Assembly (NCBI GenBank): GCA_045629285.1
Contig: JAZQQY010000035.1
Span: 62,001-126,000, forward strand
DNA length: 64,000 nucleotides
From: UBA1723 sp045629285
Lineage (GTDB): Bacteria; Bacteroidota; Bacteroidia; Bacteroidales; Paludibacteraceae
Reading direction: 5' to 3'
The position numbers and the translations under genes are program-made. A model generated the notes under the pieces. That model saw nothing but the letters and a program-made list of their open reading frames with translations, had not been told where the DNA came from and did not search any database. Below are positions 33,900 to 42,392 of the stretch, in pieces; within the stretch, counting starts at the first letter, position 1; each line of letters begins with the position of its first letter.

Positions 33900-35909
33900 A
33901 TGGATATGCTAAACTTGGTAAAGTATGACCAGCAACTAAAGCCGTTTGAGAATGCTTTGGTAGGTAGATATAAGCACTTTATGTGGAAGGAATCGCAGTT
34001 GGTAGGCGATAAGGAAAACCTAGCCGACTTCGCATCCGGTTATCTATATTTCGGTTTGCACAAAATCGGAAAGAAATGGGTTTTACGTGAGTGGGCGCCT
34101 AATGCCACAGCAATCTACATCATTGGTGAATTCAATGGCTGGAAGGAAGATGAAGCATATTCATTGAATCGTAAGGATAATGGTGTTTGGGAAATTGAGT
34201 TGCCAGAATCGGCAATGAAGCATCAGGATCTTTACAAGCTTAAGGTTCACTGGAACGGCGGCGAAGGAGAGCGTATTCCTGCTTGGTGTCGACGCGTGGT
34301 GCAGGATGATAACACAAAAATCTTCTCTGCACAGGTTTGGGCTCCTGAAAAAGCGTACAAATTTAAGATTAAGCAGTTTAAACCCAATGTCGCTCCGCTT
34401 CTAATCTACGAATGTCACATCGGCATGAGTGGTGAAGAGGAGAAGGTAAGCACATATAATGAGTTCCGTGAGAAGATGCTACCTCGCATCGTGGCAGACG
34501 GATACAACTGTATTCAGATCATGGCGATCCAGGAGCATCCATACTACGGCTCTTTCGGATACCACGTGTCAAGCCTATTCGCACCATCTTCACGTTTCGG
34601 TACTCCAGAAGAGTTGAAGCAATTGATCGACGAGGCTCACCAGAATGGTTTGGCTGTGATTATGGATATCGTTCATTCTCATGCAGTTAAGAATCAGGTA
34701 GAAGGACTTGGTTTGTTTGACGGTACTCCATACCAGTATTTCCACGACGGTTATCGTAGAGAGCATCCACAGTGGGATTCTCTATGTTACAATTATGAGA
34801 AACCTGAAGTGCTACACTTCTTGCTTTCAAACTGTAAATATTGGCTTGACGAATTCAAATTCGATGGATTCCGTTTCGACGGTGTCAGCTCAATGCTATT
34901 CCTAGATCACGCAATGGGCAACGTCTTCGGTGATTACGGCAACTATTTCAACGGCAATCAGGACGGCGATGCTATCTGCTACTTGACTTTGGCCAATAAA
35001 CTGATCCATCAGGTTCATCCTTACGCAATCACAATTGCTGAGGAGGTTAGTGGAATGCCAGGCGTCGCAGCAAAAATTGAAGACGGAGGTATGGGATTCG
35101 ACTATCGTCTTGCAATGGGTATTCCTGATTTCTGGATCAAGATGATTAAAGAGGTTAAGGATGAAGAGTGGAAACCAGGACACATCCTTTGGACTCTAAC
35201 TAACCATAGAGCGGAAGAGAAAACTATCAACTACGCAGAGAGCCACGACCAGGCATTGGTAGGCGACAAGACAATCATTTTCCGTCTTGCCGACGCAGAT
35301 ATGTACTGGCACATGTCGAATCTGTTTGAGAGTTCATATATGGTGGATCGTGCGATTGCACTCCACAAGATGATCCGTTTGATCACGCTAGCCTCTATCA
35401 ACGGAGGTTATCTAAACTTCATGGGTAACGAATTCGGTCACCCAGAGTGGATTGATTTTCCTCGTGAAGGAAACGGATGGTCATATAAATACGCACGTCG
35501 CCAATGGCATTTGGTAGACGATAAAGACTTGAAATACAAGTATCTTGGCGACTGGGACAAGGCAATCATCAAACTTGTCAGCAGCATTCATAAGTTCAAT
35601 CAAGTGCCAATTGAGGTGCTATGGGACAAGAGCGACGATCAGGTACTTGCATTCAGAAGAGAAGAATTGGTATTCGTATTCAACTTCCATCCATACAAGT
35701 CGTTTACAGACTACGGAATTCTTGCACCGGCAGGAAAATACAGCATGGTAATGTCATCCGACTCTAAGCAGTTTGGTGGATTTGGCCAGGTTGACGAAAG
35801 CCAGGAGCACTTCACAATGGAAGATACAAGCCATACATCAGCAGGCAAGGAGTGGTTGAAACTTTACATTCCTGCACGTTCATGCATGGTACTAAAATTA
35901 GAAAGATAA
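33900..35909 (+). CDS. glgB: 1,4-alpha-glucan branching enzyme (eukaryote-like GH13_8)
   Basis: 669 residues from the ATG at 33900, which has TGGAGGA 6 bases upstream; a TTG at 33894 is less likely. It makes alpha-1,6 branches in glycogen. A CBM48 domain (about 50-150, REWAPNATAIYIIGEFNGW) precedes the GH13 barrel with FDGFRFDGVSSM (nucleophile Asp), TIAEEVSGMPG (acid Glu) and YAESHDQALVGDK. FLMGNEFGHPEWIDFPREGN and the loop features resemble plant and fungal branching enzymes more than proteobacterial GlgB, as is known for many Bacteroidota. The rRNA methyltransferase gene follows 4 bases later. Confidence 0.95.
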   Translation: MDMLNLVKYDQQLKPFENALVGRYKHFMWKESQLVGDKENLADFASGYLYFGLHKIGKKWVLREWAPNATAIYIIGEFNGWKEDEAYSLNRKDNGVWEIELPESAMKHQDLYKLKVHWNGGEGERIPAWCRRVVQDDNTKIFSAQVWAPEKAYKFKIKQFKPNVAPLLIYECHIGMSGEEEKVSTYNEFREKMLPRIVADGYNCIQIMAIQEHPYYGSFGYHVSSLFAPSSRFGTPEELKQLIDEAHQNGLAVIMDIVHSHAVKNQVEGLGLFDGTPYQYFHDGYRREHPQWDSLCYNYEKPEVLHFLLSNCKYWLDEFKFDGFRFDGVSSMLFLDHAMGNVFGDYGNYFNGNQDGDAICYLTLANKLIHQVHPYAITIAEEVSGMPGVAAKIEDGGMGFDYRLAMGIPDFWIKMIKEVKDEEWKPGHILWTLTNHRAEEKTINYAESHDQALVGDKTIIFRLADADMYWHMSNLFESSYMVDRAIALHKMIRLITLASINGGYLNFMGNEFGHPEWIDFPREGNGWSYKYARRQWHLVDDKDLKYKYLGDWDKAIIKLVSSIHKFNQVPIEVLWDKSDDQVLAFRREELVFVFNFHPYKSFTDYGILAPAGKYSMVMSSDSKQFGGFGQVDESQEHFTMEDTSHTSAGKEWLKLYIPARSCMVLKLER

Positions 35910-35913
35910 AATA

Positions 35914-37293
35914 GTGGAAAACATACAGTTGCCTGACGATTTCATTGCAGACTTGCGTGAGTATCTACCAGCCGAACATCAACAGTTGATAGATGCCTTG
36001 GCTACAGAGCCAGTATCCAGCATTCGTTTGAACAGACGAAAACTAGATACTGTAAATCCATCGTTGGATAAGGTAAAATGGTGCGAAGACGGTTTCTATC
36101 TAAACGACCGTCCTACATTCACTATGGATCCCCTATTCCACGCAGGAGCCTACTACGTACAGGAAGCAAGTTCAATGGCAGTCGGACAAGTGTTCAAGCA
36201 GTATATGACTGATACAGATAGTCCTGTGGTGCTTGATTTATGCGCTTCACCAGGAGGAAAGACTACTCATTTGGCATCTTTATTGGATGGCAACGGATTC
36301 TTGCTCAGCAATGAAGTCGTAAAAACACGTACAAAGACATTATGCGAAAATGTCGCTAAATGGGGATTCGCCAACACTGCAGTTTGCTCGGTGATGCCAT
36401 CATCATTCACAGAATTGACAGGTCTGTTTGACATGATTCTCGTCGACGCTCCTTGTTCAGGCGAAGGAATGTTCAGAAAAGACGAAGTTGCTGTTTCGGA
36501 ATGGAGCAGAGCCAATGTCAAGATGTGTGCAGAAAGACAAAGGACTATTTTGTCTGATGTATTTCCAGCACTAAAGGAAGATGGCATTTTGATCTACAGT
36601 ACATGTACGTTCAATCCTCACGAAGATGACGAGAATGCACAATGGATTGCAGATGAACTTGGAGCAGAAGTGTTAGACATTGATTTTCCAGAAGATAGCG
36701 GAGTCTCAAAAGATAAATGCGGTTATCATTTCTATCCTCACAAGACAAAAGGTGAAGGGTTCTATATAGCTGCCTTCCGTAAAACTCAGCCAGAAGACGA
36801 AATTTCAATTCGCACTAAACAAGACAAAAAGAAAGGCAATAAAGGAGGTGCTACTCAACCAGTACCAGCAGAAGTAATGAATTGGATAAACGATTCTTCC
36901 ATCACTGTTGCCGACGGCATTGCCTACCCTACCGAGTACGAACAATTGATACAGTTTTTGAATCAAAACCTACGTCTGCTTCAATACGGAATCCCAGTCT
37001 ACATTCAGAAAGGAAAAGATGTAATTCCTCAGCATACGCTTGCAATCAGCAATATTGTCGACACAGATTTCTTTGAGAAAGAGGAAGTTGACTGGGATAA
37101 GGCTATTGCGTTCTTGAGAAAAGACAATATAGAAGTAAAGAGCGACAAAAAAGGTTGGTTGATGCTGACATATAAGAATGTGCCAATCGGATTTGTCAAA
37201 AATTTGGGCGACCGCACCAACAACCTTTACCCACAGAATTGGAGAATTTTGATGTCGGCAGCTAAAAGCCGATACATTGATATTTTTGAATAA
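35914..37293 (+). CDS. RsmF/NOP2-type rRNA m5C methyltransferase
   Basis: 459 residues starting at a GTG. The SAM-binding motif is LDLCASPGGKTTHLASLL near residue 109. The catalytic pair sits in VDAPCSGEGMF (general Cys) and YSTCTFNPHEDD (nucleophilic Cys), the mark of NOL1/NOP2/Sun cytosine-5 RNA methyltransferases. The extra 170-residue C-terminal part (YEQLIQFLNQNLRLLQYGIP ... GWLMLTYKNVPIGFVKNLGDRTNNLYP) is the PUA-like region of RsmF (YebU). It most likely modifies 16S rRNA. It is between glgB (4 bases) and the PhnP-like gene (5 bases), in one tight run. Confidence 0.92.
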   Translation: MENIQLPDDFIADLREYLPAEHQQLIDALATEPVSSIRLNRRKLDTVNPSLDKVKWCEDGFYLNDRPTFTMDPLFHAGAYYVQEASSMAVGQVFKQYMTDTDSPVVLDLCASPGGKTTHLASLLDGNGFLLSNEVVKTRTKTLCENVAKWGFANTAVCSVMPSSFTELTGLFDMILVDAPCSGEGMFRKDEVAVSEWSRANVKMCAERQRTILSDVFPALKEDGILIYSTCTFNPHEDDENAQWIADELGAEVLDIDFPEDSGVSKDKCGYHFYPHKTKGEGFYIAAFRKTQPEDEISIRTKQDKKKGNKGGATQPVPAEVMNWINDSSITVADGIAYPTEYEQLIQFLNQNLRLLQYGIPVYIQKGKDVIPQHTLAISNIVDTDFFEKEEVDWDKAIAFLRKDNIEVKSDKKGWLMLTYKNVPIGFVKNLGDRTNNLYPQNWRILMSAAKSRYIDIFE

Positions 37294-37298
37294 TTGGT

Positions 37299-38054
37299 AT
37301 GAGACTAACATTTTTAGGAACTGGAACATCAGTCGGCATACCTGTGCCACGATGCAACTGTGATGTTTGCACCTCTACAGACATGAGGGACAAGCGTCGT
37401 AGGTGTAGTGCACTTCTTGAGATTGAGAACAATAAAATACTGATTGACTGCGGACCGGATTTTCGTCAGCAAGCATTGGACATAAACCTACAGAAGATAG
37501 ACGCTATCCTACTGACTCACAAACATGTAGACCATATCGGAGGCATTGACGACTCACGTCCATACGGAGAGGTTAAACTATATCTTGACAAAGACACAGA
37601 ATCAACTGTACGTCAGATGTATGGCTATTGCTTCGCCGCTTCAAGATATCCAGGAACCCCAATACTTGAGCTCAACACAATAGATGAAAAATCATTCAAA
37701 ATTTGCAACGATTCAATAGATGTCATTCCAATCAGAGTAATGCATGGCCAAGCCGAGATCAAAGGTTACAGGATCGGCAAATTTGCTTATATAACAGATG
37801 TAACAGCACTTGCAGATGAAGCTGAGTACGACAAACTTAAAGGTTTGGATATCTTAGTGTTAGGTTGTCTGCGAAAGAAAGAGCACCATTCCCATCAAAC
37901 GTATGACGAAGCTGTTGCAATGGCAAGAAAGATTGGTGCCGCTCATACCTATTTCACACACATGTGTCACGAAATAGGTAAACATGCAGACATTGAAAAA
38001 ATGACACCTGATGGCATTACGTTTGCTTATGATGGACTTGTTGTAGATTTTTAA
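37299..38054 (+). CDS. PhnP-like metallo-beta-lactamase-fold hydrolase
   Basis: 251 residues. The N-terminus LGTGTSVGIPVPRCNCDVCTSTD has the Cys-rich zinc-binding loop of PhnP-type phosphodiesterases. The metal motif is LTHKHVDHIGGIDD near residue 75, later FAYITDVTAL, ILVLGCLRKKEHHSHQTYDEAV and TYFTHMCHEIGKH. Such enzymes cleave cyclic or linear phosphodiesters, or lipoate-like groups in the LipB-associated subset. No phn genes are present, so the substrate is not known. It starts 5 bases after the methyltransferase and is followed 12 bases later by the ion channel gene. Confidence 0.9.
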   Translation: MRLTFLGTGTSVGIPVPRCNCDVCTSTDMRDKRRRCSALLEIENNKILIDCGPDFRQQALDINLQKIDAILLTHKHVDHIGGIDDSRPYGEVKLYLDKDTESTVRQMYGYCFAASRYPGTPILELNTIDEKSFKICNDSIDVIPIRVMHGQAEIKGYRIGKFAYITDVTALADEAEYDKLKGLDILVLGCLRKKEHHSHQTYDEAVAMARKIGAAHTYFTHMCHEIGKHADIEKMTPDGITFAYDGLVVDF

Positions 38055-38066
38055 ATTCACAATAAT

Positions 38067-38894
38067 ATGTCTTTATTTTCCTCATTAAGAGATATCTGTA
38101 ACAAAATAACAGACAGCAGGATATTCAAAAAATTTATCGTTATCGTAATCCTGATAAATTCAATCGTGCTTGGATTGATTACCAGTGATACATTATATGC
38201 GAATTTTGGCGTAATATTGGAACTAATCCTTTCAATTTGCGTCGTCATTTTCACAATTGAAATTATCTTAAGAATAATAGCGAAAGGATGGAAGTTTTTC
38301 CTCAACGGATGGAATATATTAGACTTCTTCCTTGTATCGATAGCATTATTGCCAGAGTCTTCCGGTGCATCCACTACATTTCGAATTTTCAGAGTGTTAA
38401 GAGCATTGCGTATGGTGTCGTCTATGAAACGACTAAGACACATCGTAACCGCGATTTTGGTATCTGCGCCACATGTATTCTGGGCTGCGGTATTGTTGAT
38501 GATCATCTTCTACATCTTCGGAATCATAGGTCAGAACCTATTCCACGAGACATTCCCACAATGGTTCGGCACTCTTGGAGAGACAGTATACACCCTATTC
38601 CAGGTAACAACACTCGAAAGTTGGTCAATGGGTATTGCAAGACCTGTAATGAAAGTTCATCCTTGGGCTTGGTGTTACTTCGTTCCATTCGTCATGATCT
38701 CTTCCTACATCGTGTTGAATGTACTAGTCGGAGTCGTAGTAAATGCTGTAGGAAATTTGTCTGACGAAGAAGATGAAAAAACAAAAGGCGAGAAAGAGAC
38801 AAAAAACATCACGAATGCCGAGTTGATGGAAGAAATCAACGATTTGAAGGCAATGATCAAGAATTTGGAGAAGAAACTTGAGGAAAAAGGTTGA
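38067..38894 (+). CDS. NaChBac-type voltage-gated sodium channel
   Basis: 275 residues, one six-helix domain, which should assemble as a tetramer. The S4 voltage sensor has Arg every third residue (FRIFRVLRALRM, residues 106-117). The pore has VTTLESWSM (residues 180-188), identical in its LESWS core to the sodium-selective filter of NaChBac. S6 ends in a cytoplasmic acidic linker (SDEEDEKTKGEKE), then a coiled coil (about 250-272), as in other bacterial Nav channels. The function is passive, voltage-dependent Na+ entry. It may link to sodium homeostasis or motility, which I cannot tell here. Confidence 0.92.
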   Translation: MSLFSSLRDICNKITDSRIFKKFIVIVILINSIVLGLITSDTLYANFGVILELILSICVVIFTIEIILRIIAKGWKFFLNGWNILDFFLVSIALLPESSGASTTFRIFRVLRALRMVSSMKRLRHIVTAILVSAPHVFWAAVLLMIIFYIFGIIGQNLFHETFPQWFGTLGETVYTLFQVTTLESWSMGIARPVMKVHPWAWCYFVPFVMISSYIVLNVLVGVVVNAVGNLSDEEDEKTKGEKETKNITNAELMEEINDLKAMIKNLEKKLEEKG

Positions 38895-38968
38895 TAATTT
38901 GGTCATCAATCTCAAATGTGCTATTTTTGCAGAAAATTACATACACATATTATTGATAAATAATCTTC

Positions 38969-39472
38969 ATGAGAAATTCAGTTTACAATTATCAGTGGAA
39001 TCAGACAGACACATACTTGATGTCTACTTTGTTTGTAATCGGCAATATACTTATGCCACAGTTGTGTCATTTCTTCGGCTCTGGTCATGTATGGTTGCCA
39101 ATCTACTTCTTCACATTGGTAGGCGCATATAAGTATGGCATGGCAGTAGGTTTGGTTACTGCAGTTTGCTCTCCTATCATCAACCATTTGATGTTTGGAA
39201 TGCCACCGTTGGCAGTATTGCCTTCAATTCTTTGCAAATCAATTGTTTTAGCCATCATCGCAAGTTTGATTTCTAAGAAGACTCAAAAAGTAACTTTCTT
39301 AGCGATACTTGCTACAATACTAGGCTATCAGATCATCGGTACAGCACTTGAATATGCATTGTTCCAGCCTGATTTCTACAGAGCCATCATCGACTTCAGA
39401 ATCGGAGTACCTGGAATGCTATTGCAGTTGATCGGTGGATTCCTATTGTTAAAGTACGTATTAAACAAATAA
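38969..39472 (+). CDS. ECF transporter substrate-binding S component
   Basis: 167 residues, about five or six membrane helices. The pattern (VIGNILMPQLCHFFGSGHVWLPIYFFTLVGAYKYGM, then AVGLVTAVCSPIINHLMFGMPP, then PSILCKSIVLAII) is that of ECF-type S components of vitamin or precursor importers. The energising EcfA/EcfT genes are not here; group II ECF systems encode them elsewhere. The substrate cannot be inferred. It is followed 10 bases later by tatA on the same strand, so it may be transcribed with the Tat genes. Confidence 0.78.
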   Translation: MRNSVYNYQWNQTDTYLMSTLFVIGNILMPQLCHFFGSGHVWLPIYFFTLVGAYKYGMAVGLVTAVCSPIINHLMFGMPPLAVLPSILCKSIVLAIIASLISKKTQKVTFLAILATILGYQIIGTALEYALFQPDFYRAIIDFRIGVPGMLLQLIGGFLLLKYVLNK

Positions 39473-39482
39473 ATCTCAAGAT

Positions 39483-39659
39483 ATGTTCGGATTAGGAGGT
39501 TCAGAACTTTTAGTCATCATGCTTGTCGTCCTACTATTGTTCGGCGGCAAAAAAATTCCTGAATTGATGCGCGGCCTTGGAAAAGGAGTCAGAAGCTTCA
39601 AAGATGGAATGAAAGAGGTCACAACAGACGAAGACGAGAAGGAGAAAGACGAAAAGTGA
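39483..39659 (+). CDS. tatA: Twin-arginine translocase subunit TatA
   Basis: 58 residues. A short N-terminal periplasmic piece (MFGLGGSEL) is followed by the single helix LLVIMLVVLLLFGGKKIPEL, then the conserved FGG.KIPEL hinge, an amphipathic helix (MRGLGKGVRSFKDGMKEV) and an acidic/lysine tail. This is the standard TatA layout. It builds the pore for folded proteins. Its TGA stop overlaps the GTG start of tatC by four bases. No separate tatB is present, so this is a minimal TatA-TatC system as in many Bacteroidota and Gram-positives. Confidence 0.93.
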   Translation: MFGLGGSELLVIMLVVLLLFGGKKIPELMRGLGKGVRSFKDGMKEVTTDEDEKEKDEK

Positions 39660-40414
39660 CAAATCAGACCAAATCTTTTTGGGATCATTTAGACGAATTA
39701 CGCACCTGTTTAATACGCATGATCATAACCGTATTAGCAGGTGCGATTGTTGCGTTTGCCTTAAAGGAAGACGTTTTTTCTATTGTTTTGGCACCAGCAA
39801 AATCTGATTTCATCACATACAGATGGTTTTCTACGTTTGGTGAGATTACCGACTTCAACCTCAACCTTATCAATACTCAGCTCACATCACAGTTTTCCGT
39901 ACACATTCAGGTGAGCATCATCATAGGATTGATCTGTGTCAGTCCGTATATACTCTACTCTATTTTTGCATTTGTTTCCCCAGCACTCTACGAATCAGAA
40001 CGAAAGTATGCCAAGCTATTGGTATTCGCAGGGTATATAATGTTTATTATGGGAGTTGCACTGTGCTATTTCCTAATTTTCCCTTTTACAATAAGATTTT
40101 TAGGTGATTACCAAGTAAGCAGTGAAGTATCTAACATCATTACTTTAAGCTCATACATCGACACACTGACAATGCTGACACTGATGCTGGGAATAGTGTT
40201 TGAATTGCCTGTTATATGTGTTTTATTGGGCAAAATGGGCATTTTCACCGCAGATTTCATGAAAGCATACCGTCGACATGCAATCGTAGCGATACTAGTC
40301 GTCGCAGCAATTATAACCCCTACCACTGACGTCATGACATTAATGTTGGTAAGTCTGCCAATCTATCTTCTATACGAAATCAGCATTTTAGCTGTCAAAA
40401 TAGTAAACAAATAA
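39656..40414 (+). CDS. tatC: Twin-arginine translocase subunit TatC
   Basis: 252 residues, six membrane helices. FWDHLDELRTCLIR near the N-terminus is the conserved cytoplasmic motif of TatC that binds the twin-arginine signal. Later blocks include SPYILYSIFAFVSPALYESERKYAKLL and FELPVICVLLGKMGIFTADFMKAYRRHAIV, both typical. It starts with GTG overlapping the tatA stop. An 8-bp inverted repeat follows directly. Together with tatA it should form a working translocase. Confidence 0.95.
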   Translation: MTNQTKSFWDHLDELRTCLIRMIITVLAGAIVAFALKEDVFSIVLAPAKSDFITYRWFSTFGEITDFNLNLINTQLTSQFSVHIQVSIIIGLICVSPYILYSIFAFVSPALYESERKYAKLLVFAGYIMFIMGVALCYFLIFPFTIRFLGDYQVSSEVSNIITLSSYIDTLTMLTLMLGIVFELPVICVLLGKMGIFTADFMKAYRRHAIVAILVVAAIITPTTDVMTLMLVSLPIYLLYEISILAVKIVNK

Positions 40415-40416
40415 AA

Positions 40417-40450
40417 ATCCCTCAACGAACATCACTGGACACTGAGGGAT
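40417..40450 (+). terminator. Hairpin after tatC
   Basis: ATCCCTCA (40417-40424) pairs with TGAGGGAT (40443-40450) across an 18-base loop. It starts 2 bases after the tatC stop. There is no clear T run, so it may be a weak terminator or the first element of the structured gap that follows. Confidence 0.5.
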
Positions 40451-40660
40451 ATAAGTCAAAAAAACGACTAACTATTAGGATTTTATATTAGTGGGGGATA
40501 TTCGGATTACTCCGAATGTTAAGTAGGATTGTTGTCAAAAAACTTATCCCCCGTATTTCATTATCATCAGATTGAAAATTGATTTTCTCACCAATGATAC
40601 TTGCTGTTGGTGTCCGGATTCTCACTACCACAATGAAAATACAGAGTCAACAACAAAGCT
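40451..40660. ncRNA. Possible structured RNA in the tatC-AraC gap
   Basis: This non-coding stretch, in a 457-base gap, holds several nested inverted repeats: GGGGGATA (40493-40500) with TATCCCCC (40545-40552), enclosing TTCGGA / TCCGAA (40501-40506 and 40511-40516), then GAAAAT / ATTTTC around 40574-40587 and CACCAA (40589-40594) with TTGGTG (40607-40612). No reading frame of note is present. It could be a small RNA, a leader or a cis element; the strand is unknown. The rest of the gap (to 40871) is AT-rich with the AraC promoter. Confidence 0.35.
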
Positions 40661-40837
40661 ATAAACTACGTTTTTACTTATCTACAAATTTATATCATAT
40701 ATAGAAAAAAACGTATCTAAATAGAAAAAAGAGTGTTTCAAAATAAAAATACGATAGCAGATCAGTTCTGAAAAAGAAAACCAATGTTTCAAAAAAGAAA
40801 ATATCAGCACAAACAATGCCATTAGGCAAAAAAAGAG

Positions 40838-40845
40838 TAATTTTG
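40838..40845 (+). promoter_or_regulatory. -7 promoter box of the AraC-type gene
   Basis: TAATTTTG, an exact TAnnTTTG match, lies 27 bases before the ATG. The -33 position is poor. An AAAAGGA ribosome-binding site follows about 5 bases before the start codon. Confidence 0.5.
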
Positions 40846-40871
40846 CAGTAGAATATAGCAAAAGGATTAAT

Positions 40872-42059
40872 ATGATTGAATCACTATACCATACAATAAT
40901 TTTTTCTCCTATAATCATACTTATTGGATGGTTCATAACGATTGTCTCAAACGCATCCAAATTGAACAATCACCAAAAAGATGCATTAATGATAGCTCCG
41001 CCGTTAATTGTAGAAATGCTTATTGGAGGAGCCGCGTTAGTTGGGGACAATAAAGTATACAATGATTTACTAATTGCCGATGGATTTACCGCACCATTTC
41101 TATTATTGATGATATTTAGATATGTTTACAAACGATTTCATAAATCATCATTATCTTGTATTCGCAAGCACTTACTAGTTGCACCGACAATATTCTTGGG
41201 TCTGTTTTCAATATACTCAAAAATAAACCAAGACTGGACACTATATACATATATTTATTCTGTTTTAGTATATGGAGGTGAAATGGCTTTAGCCATCGAT
41301 ACATTCTGTTTATTGAACAAATACAATAAAAAAATCAAAAAGTATGCATCTGACGACGATAAATATGCATCTAAAATCCGTTTTCAGATATGGACTGTAA
41401 TATTATTTATAGCATCAATGACCACAATCTCATTAATGGCGTTATATTTAGTATTCCATCTTGAAATGCATCATTCAAAACTAATCGGATTGCCAATTTT
41501 ACCATTCGGAGCAACAATATGGATGTTTTATTACAGTGTACAGAAGGATTACAAAACCATTGTTACACTTGAAGATATAGAAGAGTTGGAAAGAATAGAA
41601 TTAGAGTCAATTGAAATGGAAGAAAAGTCGATATCTAAAACCGATTCTTCTTCTGAGGAAAAAGGTGAAACGAAAGAAGAAACCAACAACAAAACAAACA
41701 TAATAGAGAAAATAGATTTTGAGAAAATCGCCAATGCATTGGAAGATGTAATGACAACTCAAAAACTCTATCTAACAAGTGAAATCACGATACAGGATGT
41801 AGCATTGGCAATAAGTACCAACAAACTATATCTGTCACGTTATCTGAATACACAATTGAATTGCAATTTCTCCGAATACATCAACCATCTGCGTATTACA
41901 CGAGAATTGCTTCCTCGCATGGAAAAAGACCCTAATATCAGCATTAATGAGGCAATGGCAGAATCCGGATTCAATGGAAGATCCACATTCTATCGTGCAT
42001 TCCTAAAGGTAACAGGAGTAAGTTTTGCAGAATACAAATCAAAATTATCAAACAAGTAG
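40872..42059 (+). CDS. Membrane-anchored AraC-family regulator
   Basis: 395 residues. About six or seven hydrophobic helices occupy residues 4-220 (for example FSPIIILIGWFITIV, APFLLLMIFRYV, VAPTIFLGLFSIYS, TVILFIASMTTISLMALYLVF). A linker of Glu/Ser/Lys (about 225-285) leads to a C-terminal AraC domain of two helix-turn-helix motifs (SEITIQDVALAISTNKLYLSRYLN, then SINEAMAESGFNGRSTFYRAFLKVTGVSFAEY). Membrane-embedded AraC proteins of this form are known in Bacteroidota and are thought to sense a signal in or near the membrane. The ligand and targets are unknown. It is a single-gene unit. Confidence 0.88.
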   Translation: MIESLYHTIIFSPIIILIGWFITIVSNASKLNNHQKDALMIAPPLIVEMLIGGAALVGDNKVYNDLLIADGFTAPFLLLMIFRYVYKRFHKSSLSCIRKHLLVAPTIFLGLFSIYSKINQDWTLYTYIYSVLVYGGEMALAIDTFCLLNKYNKKIKKYASDDDKYASKIRFQIWTVILFIASMTTISLMALYLVFHLEMHHSKLIGLPILPFGATIWMFYYSVQKDYKTIVTLEDIEELERIELESIEMEEKSISKTDSSSEEKGETKEETNNKTNIIEKIDFEKIANALEDVMTTQKLYLTSEITIQDVALAISTNKLYLSRYLNTQLNCNFSEYINHLRITRELLPRMEKDPNISINEAMAESGFNGRSTFYRAFLKVTGVSFAEYKSKLSNK

Positions 42060-42071
42060 AAAAAAATTAAA

Positions 42072-42090
42072 GCAACCCATAGTAGGTTGC
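42072..42090 (+). terminator. Intrinsic terminator after the AraC-type gene
   Basis: GCAACC (42072-42077) pairs with GGTTGC (42085-42090) around a 7-base loop and is followed by CTCATTTTT. It ends the transcript 12 bases after the stop. Confidence 0.75.
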
Positions 42091-42125
42091 CTCATTTTTC
42101 TATCTACGATCTGTGTAAAGTAACA

Positions 42126-42392
42126 TTACGAAAGGTACATGTCAGTACAAACGTGAGTAGGCTGATCAAGAAGAACACTCTTAACTTCATCAAAACTCAT
42201 CTTACCTTTTGCAACCACTTTGTTATCGACAACGATAGCAGGAAGTGTCATGACATTGTACTTAAAAATCTCAATGATGTCTTCCACCTTAGTGATCTTA
42301 GCATCCAAAGACAAATCACTAATAGCCTTACTAACAAAACGCTCTAATGAGTTACTAACAGCGCATTCAGTACCTAATACCTTAATTTCCAT
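42126..42392 (-). CDS. Thioredoxin-like protein with CxxS active site
   Basis: 88 residues, a small thioredoxin fold of the MTH895/thioredoxin-3 type: MEIKVLGTECAVSNSLERFV, then VEDIIEIFKYNVMTLPAIVVDNKVVAKG, with the cis-Pro of TLPA. Family members normally show GxGCPKC. Here only the first Cys is kept (Cys10) and the second is Ser (CAVS), so a normal dithiol cycle is not possible. A second Cys lies near the C-terminus (HVCTD) and might substitute. Related proteins often accompany DUF318 permeases; here the permease is 16 kb away. It is a stand-alone gene. Confidence 0.8.
   Translation of the reverse strand: MEIKVLGTECAVSNSLERFVSKAISDLSLDAKITKVEDIIEIFKYNVMTLPAIVVDNKVVAKGKMSFDEVKSVLLDQPTHVCTDMYLS

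Noticed and set aside
38057..38764. Frames of about 150 residues on both strands
   Set aside because: They overlap the sodium channel gene, whose motifs are intact in its own frame.
40682..40969. 95-codon hydrophobic minus-strand frame in the gap before the AraC gene
   Set aside because: It overlaps the AraC promoter and start, and its Ile/Phe/Leu-rich product is as expected from complementing A-rich DNA.
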